NCBI GenBank assembly: GCA_037952775.1
Contig: JBANAY010000003.1
Span: 21,266,001-21,330,000, forward strand
Reading direction: 5' to 3'
Source of the DNA: Clonostachys chloroleuca
Taxonomy: Eukaryota; Ascomycota; Sordariomycetes; Hypocreales; Bionectriaceae
Length of the DNA stretch: 64,000 nt
Shown one piece after another: positions 56,784-64,000 of the stretch. Below the pieces are notes generated by a model, which saw only the letters and a list, made by a program, of their open reading frames with translations, was not told the origin of the DNA and searched no databases. Every line of letters begins with the position of its first letter. The first letter of the stretch is position 1. The position numbers were made by a program, and so were the translations under genes.

Positions 56784-58127
56784 TCAAGCCTTCATCGGCC
56801 GTTTAAGAACTTTCTGAAGTAAAGATTCATACGCTCGACTATCTCCTCGAAATGTCTCCTTGGCCCTGTTTGTGGTCCAGTCCCATTCAAGGTCTCCATC
56901 CGTACGAGTACAAGTGTTCCAGACCGGACGCTCGCAAGAATGAAATGAAATATATCTCACGTGGCACAGCTTCCCAGGCTGGGGAGGGTAGACACCAGCG
57001 TCTGAACAGAACCAGTCTTTTAGACGTGGCAGCTCTTCGTTAATTCGATCAAATACTGCCTCCCATGTCCCAGGGAAGTAGTACTGTGAGTCTCCAAGCA
57101 TAATCCAGTCGTAAATAGGAACATTGGCCTGTTCTTTGATGATTCCATCATGGAAGATATAAGAAAGGATAGCGTTGTCGAGGAGATAAAGCGACTGCAG
57201 TGCCTTTTGTCTCAAGACCCAATTAAACTGGTTATGGTGGCCGACGACAAAATTCGATAGAGCCAAGCTTCTGAGATGGGGGAATTCTAGGCCTTTTCCA
57301 TCAAAGTAGGAAGGTATTGTCCCCCAACGCTCGACGGAAGAGATTGAAAGTGAAGTCAAATATTCCATAGTAGGGACGAGCCAGTTGTGGCGAAGGTACG
57401 GTGTGAAATTACAACGCTTCACCTTCCCTGGATCCCAATCACCATGGTCGTAGAAGTCGATCTCCGTATAATTCTCGGAGACGAAGGTCAGGTCCAGCTC
57501 GCGAAGGCTCTGAGCCAGGAACGTGATATCTGTGGGCTCGTCAAAGCTCCCCACATTCCAGGCCGGAAAGTTCTGGAGGTTGTAGATGGTCAATGAGCGG
57601 ACAGGTCTGCAGTTTGGCACCGTGACGGCACGCTCTTTGAGGGCTGCAGCGAGCTTGCTCAGTATCCACATCCTCGCACCCGTGGCAAAGAATGATCTGA
57701 ATTTGCTGGTAACGCCCTCACGCCAGCCCTCCAAGTCGCAGCTCTTCTCAAAGTGTATGCTGAGTTCGTTAAGCTGTTCCAGATCCTTCAGACAGCCAAT
57801 AGCTCTGGCGAAATGCCACTTCCATTTGATGATCTCGTGATATGGAGGGTACTCGTTTTGGCAATCTATGCGGACATGCTGGATGTGTTTTCTTATTCGT
57901 TTGCGACTCAACAGCCTTCTCCAGCGTTGGAAAGTTCGGCGGCCGCGCCCGAGTTGAACCGCGCGAAACAGGTGCGGCGAGGCAATTTTGTTCCACAGGC
58001 GGCACACAAGGCGTAGCTCAAAGAAGGGAAATTCGTGCCTGCTCTCCTCCCCGGGGAAACTGCCGAGGATAAGGCTCAGGACCTCGACTGGTAGGTCATG
58101 AATGCGGAAAGCAGTAATTGAAGTCAT
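56784..58127 (-). CDS. F-box protein
   Basis: A single exon of 447 residues starting MTSITAFRIHDLPVEVLSLI. The F-box is FRIHDLPVEVLSLILGSF continuing to FELRLVCRLWNKIASPHLF, a typical match. A basic stretch (LGRGRRTFQRWRRLLSRKR) is followed by leucine-rich-like segments: LKDLEQLNELSIHF, VRSLTIYNLQNFPAW, LRELDLTFVSEN, YLTSLSISSVERW and LRSLALSNFVV, and later YISFHSCERPVWN. This is the usual plan of fungal F-box proteins, which couple a target to an SCF ubiquitin ligase. Target unknown. No break is present, in contrast to the F-box-like gene at 50225; the two are not obviously copies of each other. Confidence 0.85.
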   Translation of the reverse strand: MTSITAFRIHDLPVEVLSLILGSFPGEESRHEFPFFELRLVCRLWNKIASPHLFRAVQLGRGRRTFQRWRRLLSRKRIRKHIQHVRIDCQNEYPPYHEIIKWKWHFARAIGCLKDLEQLNELSIHFEKSCDLEGWREGVTSKFRSFFATGARMWILSKLAAALKERAVTVPNCRPVRSLTIYNLQNFPAWNVGSFDEPTDITFLAQSLRELDLTFVSENYTEIDFYDHGDWDPGKVKRCNFTPYLRHNWLVPTMEYLTSLSISSVERWGTIPSYFDGKGLEFPHLRSLALSNFVVGHHNQFNWVLRQKALQSLYLLDNAILSYIFHDGIIKEQANVPIYDWIMLGDSQYYFPGTWEAVFDRINEELPRLKDWFCSDAGVYPPQPGKLCHVRYISFHSCERPVWNTCTRTDGDLEWDWTTNRAKETFRGDSRAYESLLQKVLKRPMKA

Positions 58128-59334
58128 CGAACATAATCTGGGGACCTGATACCTGACATCAGATCCATGTTGCCTTGGAGAAGTGATATCGGAGCGGCTG
58201 GGATGATGCGATGTTGATTGTCTAGCTGATTTTAAGCTGCGCCTGGGTCAATTCCAGCTGCCTATTACGTTGGTGGCCTGCTATTGGTCTGTAGCCTGAC
58301 CTTCCGCCTCGGCGAACCAGGCAATAAATCGCTGAGCGGGGTTCCGCAGAAGTGAAGCAAGAGGAGTGTAAATGTATATTAATTAAAATATCAAATTAAT
58401 CTTAAGACGCAGCAAAGATCCTGATTCGCATTAATTAGTTCAATCCTTTTCTCTTTATCCTCGAATAGGCTCTCAAATATTGAAAAGAAAAAAAGATAGA
58501 AACGGTCAAGGCTAATTTCGAAACTTGAAAGAAAAAAAAAATGTTTAAGAAAAAACGATACACAGAGTTATCTACATAACGGTGATCTATGCGTACCTAG
58601 GTCCTTCATAGAGCTATCATCAACATGACTTTGGGCCGTCCGGGATCTATGCCCTCCTTCTGTGAGCTTCCCCACACTCTGAGAGCTAGTTTCAATCACG
58701 AGCAAAGAAAATCAGGAACAAAGATGGCAAACAAAGAGGGAAATAGCATCGTCTACCATTTGGTGATTACTCATACAATAGAAAATTGTCGGAGCGCCAG
58801 ATGGAAAGGTGCATAGCAGGTTGACGTCAATGATAAGAAGGTTAGATGAATAGTTGCCCGCTATCCGCGATGCATAGGAACCGGATCCCAGGTTGAAAGG
58901 TGATTCTCAGGACCTAAACCAATCAAGTCAATTAATGATTAGTTTAATCATGTCAGTACAGTTTCCGTAGGCACTAAACTGTATCTTACTAAACATTCTA
59001 ACTTCTTGGGGTACTATTTCATTAGTTGTTTGGTACGAAAGATCTCTAGCTGGATTTCTGTAAGCACTTACACTCCAACGAGCCAACCACACTCAAGATC
59101 CCCGGGTCCAACCAATAGCCCTTAAACAAATCACAAGAAACTAATTCTTGTATTCCCTCCTAGACCCAATCAGTAGAGTATAACTCTGCACTAGTATTAG
59201 AGAACCACTGGGAGATATGGTACTACTGCATCTATCCTGTTGTCATGCAGAGGCGTCCAATTCTGACCAGTGAAGACTTGCCGTTCTGTGGAGAATATAT
59301 CGCGGAGCTTGATCACTGCCAATGCCAAGGGAAA
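58128..59334. other. First part of a 5.2-kb region without genes
   Basis: AT-rich sequence with poly-A/poly-T tracts near 58490-58560. Short frames only; no RNA gene or repeat recognised. Confidence 0.45.
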
Positions 59335-59370
59335 GGGCCATTAACCCCGCTAATTGCGGATTAATGGCCC
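59335..59370. repeat. 36-bp near-perfect palindrome
   Basis: Arms GGGCCATTAA (59335-59344) and TTAATGGCCC (59361-59370) are exact inverse complements. The centre, CCCCGCTAATTGCGGA, itself pairs CCGC with GCGG. It could form a cruciform or be a dimer binding site with CCG/CGG half-sites. Confidence 0.55.
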
Positions 59371-62300
59371 AAGATTATCAGATTCGTGTCCCTCTTAAAG
59401 AACCAAGCACAATACCTGAATGTGCACCCATGATCCACCCATGCAACATCCTATCCCAGTCGCAGCTGACAACAATCATGACAAGTCTTATTCTTACATC
59501 ATCTACTATTTACTTTGCCCTCCTCGCCTTATTCTCGGTCATGTCGCTCAAAGAACCAATCTATTGATTGCCAGGGGAAGCTGTCACCTCACGATCACTT
59601 GATTGCGCTTCTAAGCGAAAGAAACTTTCCGAAAAACAATGTCTGTACCAGCCAAGGAACTTGAAACTGAAGGCGTGGGATTCATTGAGGCCGATCAAAA
59701 GGACGGAACTTGCAGCTAGTCTAGGTAGATACTGTAAGGCCTTTGACAAGATATCGAAGCTTAAATTATTTACAACAACAAGATCCAGAATGAGCGGGAT
59801 CTAGCCTCCTCTATTTTGGAAAGGGATCTATAGGAATAATGATCAGAGTCGGGGATGGGCTGGTGAAACGAGGTAGGAGACTAAAATAGGCCATTTTGGC
59901 AGCCAACAGCCGTTTCTAGTGAATATTAATAAAAAGAAAAGAAAAGCTCTCATTGAGGTAGGCTCCAAGGAGTATTCGCTTTCGGGAAGAGCTTCTCTCA
60001 ATCGACTAAATCAGAAATACAATGTTTGTCATCCTAGGGCTGCAGAAAAAATCAAACGGGACCACAACACTTCTTCGGTTCCAAAAGTAATGCACGAGAC
60101 ACTCCGCGGCAAAAAGAACCATGCAATCGTCTAACTTATAAGAATCGCTGTTATTTATCATATACATCTTTGGTACGACAACTGACTGTAGAGCGAATCC
60201 CCGTTTCTGCGGAATGACGAACACGCCACCATGACACTACCAAAGGTCCGCACATTCCTTGCTACGGCCGGGTTAACCTTCTTATCTTTCATGTTGGAGA
60301 TATGCATGTAAAATTTGAGCTGGATCTTCGTGGTGGAAAAATCCAGTCAATATCATCTACAGGGTACGTGAGTTAAACAGGAAGTAGAGCTGGCGTCGTA
60401 CTGTCTCTTATCCTCCACTTTCTGATAGTAGTTTCATCCATTTCCCTGTCACTATTGTGCTATATGCTTCTACAGCGGAATTAAGAATGCCTGATTCGTT
60501 TTCCTGATCATCTTGACCCTTTGTTTACGCGTTCGCCAGGTGAGGCAGGCATCCTCTCCCGTACTCGGCCACTCAATCTGCTGACGTAGTGTAAACAAGC
60601 ATTAGTTCATGCCAAGCAGCGAAAGTCAACAAGATTCGCGCGGACGCCCCTCGGAAGGCCGGATATCCGTCGTAAAGGATAGAAACTAGAAAAAAACAGA
60701 GGCAATAACATGGAGATTGTGCATTGGCCTGTCATGTTAGTGGCTCTTCCTCGAAAAGATCAGCGCTCCGAATTTTTCGACTACGTATTGGATTGTGACG
60801 CTTTGTGTGATCTGCAGAGGCGTGTTTTCTTCCAGGAAAGTGGTGGCCTCAAGAGAACCCCGGTCCCCCTCGGGATATGGATTGATGACGAGGGACTGCA
60901 TCAACTGCCAGGTCCCCTCCTTCACCCTTACCTTACAATGCGTTCTCAGGGGCCATTCTCCAGGTAGATGGCATCTCTACAGGCGCTTAATAAAATAAAT
61001 CAATTTTTTGAGTTAGTGTCGTTGAAACGCTCTTGAGTGCATGTATTATTATTATGCTTGTGGCGAAATGGTGAACTCTAGCGCCATCTCTTCACGGATG
61101 CTGCTGGTTCCGGATCCTAAATACCCTCCTAGTTTTAGCTAATCAGGCACCCCGAGGAGAAAAAGGAAAACAACAAAAAACACGGAATTCGCCTCATGCC
61201 TAACATGGTCTCGTTCAAGTTGTGGGCAATCGCTTTGCGCTCAAGCGGATCTGCTTCCTTGCACGAGTGGTTACCCCCCACGGCACTTTGTTATTTTTTT
61301 TCCTTTTTCTTACACCGAGGGAAAGTAGTGGGAAATTCCAAAAGCCATAGCTTTTTTTTCTTTCCCAACTAGTTGGTTGGGTTCCTAATCGGCTCAATCA
61401 CCGCCACATTCGTATTGGTGCTGCGCCAGATGGAGTTACTCCCCTCCCGCCCGACACTGTGGTCCCGAGACTCCCATGGTTCGATGCTTATTGGCTACCG
61501 TTCGATGAGTAAAGAAGAAACTTCCCAGATTCTCTAGTGCTAGTTGTTAGTTTAAATGAATGCAGCTCTATAGCGCTGTCGATCTTGGGATCTTCATACC
61601 TACCAGCATTCCAGTTCCGCGCCCCAGCATCGTAATCGGAAAACCCGGTCCCTATTTGGAAAACCTTGGACCAAAACTGAAGGCGCTGGGGCCCATGACA
61701 CAACGAAGGTTCAGTTGCTGGGGCATGATCACCCATATCCCTCGTCCGAAGCGGGATGTAACGCCTGTTGATCAACAATAAATTCACGCATTCTATATGC
61801 TGATGATGATATGCCAGTGAGTTCATCTAGTGTCTTCGCTATGCTGCTTGGCCCTTAGCACCACCCGGGTAGCTCGAAAGAGAAGGCTCTCACCAAGAAT
61901 ACCAACAATCTCCCTGATAGCAAGCACCATTCTTAGGGAACTAGCAGGTAGAGGGCTACCTCAGAGGGAATTTTGTCTCTGCAAAGTTTTGATGTCATCT
62001 CTTCCGTCTTCTTCGTCATTTCGTACAAAAGCAGCCCCTCCATCTAGAACTCGCATAAAATCTCCGGGTGCCCTGGAAAAATGGGTTTAGGGAACTCCGT
62101 CATCCCTCCGTTCAGGGTTGTGATCTCTGTGGCTCCTAAGTTTTATCTGATGGGGATGTGGCAGAACATATCGCTTCAAGCTGATTGGAAGTTATGCAGA
62201 GAATAGGCTGAGCCTTGGCCGAATCAAGCCTGGTTGGGTTGGTAGGGCAGTCCTTCGCCACTCACCATTTCCGGGCTATTCTTAAATTTAGCTAGCCTGT

Positions 62301-62589
62301 TGATCCAATTAACGGCTAGTCTAATACTGATATGATGGCACGGCTTCGAATATGACTTCATATAGACATGTTGATTCTCACTGTAAAGACCACAAAAAGG
62401 GAGAACGCCAAGTACGATCATGCCCTCCTCGTCAAACTCGCTTTGAGCTACGTGGAAACTACCTTTTGCCATTAGCCTTTACCTGTCTTTGATAGATGAT
62501 CTTTAGGTAAGTTCCACTTGCCCCCTGTATATGAAAACCTAGGTACCCTGCTACCCAGCTCGTCATGTTCTCAGAGATGGGGATAGAGC

Positions 62590-62621
<32 letters not shown>

Positions 62622-63169
62622 ACAAAGGGAGGCCTCGACGGGTGCGTTTGATAATGTTTGGTGAGACCGATTAAGATAAGGCTACATTATCAGGTTACTA
62701 TAGCTCTTAAATTATTTGCGGTCATGCAAGAGGGAAAACAAACATACAAGCCACCTGACTTCTCCACACTAGAGCATTGCATCAAGGTTGAAAACAGAAC
62801 ATCTTAAGACTCGTCAAAAAGGAGCACATTTAATTACGCAGTTTGGCGTCTTCTTAGTTTCAGTTCCATTAGACACGGAGAAAACGCTCCTTTCGCGCTA
62901 TTGATCTTTTGGGTGGCTTTCTGCGCGATAATGTAAACGGTGGTGACATGCCGGTGATGTTGGTGGCCCTCAAAATTTGTTGATAGAAATGGCCACATCG
63001 TCAAACATTGGCGCCTCTTGAAATGGAGGTCAAGGATAGCATGGCAAGAAACTTCAGGCGTTTCTCTGTACATTGGTCAATGATGAATTCGAGTCTCTGA
63101 CACGCCATCAACGTCATCACTGAACCGGATGTTTGCTCTCGATGTTGGCTTCTTAGAGTCTCAGGCATC
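59371..63169. other. Second part of the gene-poor region, includes A30 tract
   Basis: About 3.8 kb without a supportable gene. A pure run of 30 A lies at 62591-62620. Several frames of 60-112 codons exist on both strands but none has family motifs, good splice partners or coding bias. It may hold the distal promoter of the hydrophobin-like gene. Confidence 0.45.
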
Positions 63170-63176
63170 TATAAAT
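63170..63176 (+). promoter_or_regulatory. TATA box of the hydrophobin-like gene
   Basis: TATAAAT, about 145 bases upstream of the ATG at 63317, followed by a C/T/A-rich leader containing many CAACA and TCTC strings. Confidence 0.6.
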
Positions 63177-63316
63177 TCATTCGACTCTCCCTTCAATTCC
63201 CCGTTCTTCTCAGAGCATCACAATCTCACTGAACAACATCAGATCCAAATACTACAAACTCAATTTGAAACTCATCAACAAACTCCACGCCTCTTCTCTG
63301 CTCATCATCCATCAAA

Positions 63317-63756
63317 ATGAAGTTCTCCCTCGCTGCTAGCACTCTTGGCCTTGCTGCCCTCGCTCTTGCTGCTCCAGCCGACATTGAGGCCCGCACTGGA
63401 GGTTGGGGTGGTGGTGGTGGTGGTGGCGGCGGCGGTGGCGGTGGTGGCACCAACAATTGTCCAAGTACCCAACAGGCAGTTTGCTGCACAGGTGAGAGCT
63501 GCTATGTCTCTCAGGGCAAGAAGAATGGCGCCGGCAACACTGTGAACTGTGGCTCCAATTCCGCTACCGTCAAATGCTGCAATACCAACTCTTCTCCTGT
63601 AAGTGTGCCCATAAACCCGAGATCAGATCCCCCTATATGTGGAACTGAATTCTGACGAATAATTAGGGCTCACTTATTAATATCGACGCTCTCAACTGCG
63701 CCGACATCGGGGATATCAGTCTCGACCTCGGCGATCTTCTTGGCGGGTCGTCGTAA
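63317..63756 (+). CDS. Hydrophobin-like small secreted eight-cysteine protein with poly-Gly run
   Basis: Exon 1 is 63317-63598, the intron 63599-63666 (GTAAGT...ATTAG), exon 2 is 63667-63756; total 123 residues. The signal peptide is MKFSLAASTLGLAALALA, with cleavage likely after AAPA. A GGWG followed by fourteen Gly (GGT/GGC codons) comes next. The remaining part has eight Cys in the order C-CC-C-C-CC-C, the hydrophobin signature, with spacing 7, 4, 15, 8 and 16 residues between groups. The loop between the first CC and next C is only 4 residues, much shorter than in class I or II. The C-terminus (INIDALNCADIGDISLDLGDLL) is hydrophobic and acidic. It is probably a cell-wall or surface-active protein; atypical hydrophobins of this size are known in Aspergillus. 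Strong codon bias and a TATA box suggest high expression. Confidence 0.82.
63403..63448 (+). repeat. GGT/GGC microsatellite encoding poly-glycine
   Basis: A trinucleotide run of GGT and GGC codons inside the hydrophobin-like gene, a likely site of length variation between strains. Confidence 0.7.
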
Positions 63757-64000
63757 ATATTCAGAATTCAATGAATACCCATTACTCGGCAATTGAGGGC
63801 GATGATTTTGATTTTCACTCTGCTTGCTGATGCTGACCTAGAGGGTTGACGTCAGACCGTTGATCCAAAAAAAAAAAAAAAAAATGTATGATAGGATGAG
63901 ATGCTTAGTCGGGCTTGTCACTCAGCATACTGCCACTCATTTGGGATACGGGGGACGGAACATTGTACGATATCTTGCCGACCTGCATACGATCTTTAGC
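63757..64000. other. 3' flank of the hydrophobin-like gene
   Basis: About 240 bases, with an A tract near 63868-63885. No further gene is visible before the window ends. Confidence 0.45.

Noticed and set aside
60710..60967. Open frame of 85 codons in the gene-poor region
   Set aside because: No family features or splice context; coding status cannot be supported.
62591..62620. Run of 30 A as a possible retroposon tail
   Set aside because: No element body, target duplication or coding remnant was seen upstream; a simple homopolymer explains it.
1..64000. CRISPR array, prokaryotic operons or viral insertion
   Set aside because: No regularly spaced repeats with unique spacers, and all genes have fungal intron structure and families.

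Overview
The window is nuclear DNA of a filamentous ascomycete (Pezizomycotina, most likely Eurotiales such as Aspergillus or Penicillium). Support: genes on both strands with frequent 45-100 nt GT-AG introns, a highly reducing iterative polyketide synthase, NLR-type STAND proteins, Zn2Cys6 regulator, EthD, FSH1 and rhodopsin-like membrane protein families. The genus is inferred, not proven. No tRNA, rRNA, CRISPR array or prokaryotic feature was seen.

Layout. 1-2314: 3' part of an NLR (end of a nucleoside-phosphorylase domain, NB-ARC, TPR). 2816-5353 (-): broken gene for a secreted cysteine-rich repeat protein. 6278-6785 (-): EthD protein. 8059-11495 (-): complete lipase-like/NB-ARC/TPR NLR. 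13329-34773: a probable biosynthetic cluster around a KS-AT-DH-cMT-ER-KR-ACP polyketide synthase (20661-29208), with an O-methyltransferase, two small calycin/lipocalin-like proteins, an FSH1 serine hydrolase next to the synthase, a rhodopsin-like membrane protein and an HSL-type esterase. A YIL108W-like zincin lies inside this interval and may be unrelated. 36123-39585: divergent ZIP zinc transporter and CobW-type zinc chaperone, both damaged. 40002-49417: Dal5-like MFS transporter, GH115 alpha-glucuronidase and Zn2Cys6 factor, a plausible module for glucuronic-acid-bearing xylan. 50225-58127: broken F-box-like gene, a small strongly codon-biased 68-residue protein, an enol-lactonase-like hydrolase, a 314-bp MITE and an intact F-box protein. 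58128-63316: about 5.2 kb without a supportable gene. 63317-63756: small secreted eight-cysteine hydrophobin-like protein with a poly-glycine run.

How genes may work together: the synthase would build a reduced, methylated chain, the FSH1 hydrolase could release it, and methyltransferase, EthD and calycin-fold proteins could tailor it. The product is unknown. A striking feature is the number of interrupted genes: at least seven of about 22 carry frameshifts, stops or a lost splice site, several in C or G runs. Either the sequence has indel errors or the locus is decaying; reads are needed to tell. I found no clearly unprecedented system. The best leads are the two NLRs sharing an intron inside the P-loop, the near-identical TPR units of the second NLR, the damaged zinc pair, the motif cluster upstream of the methyltransferase and the atypical hydrophobin.
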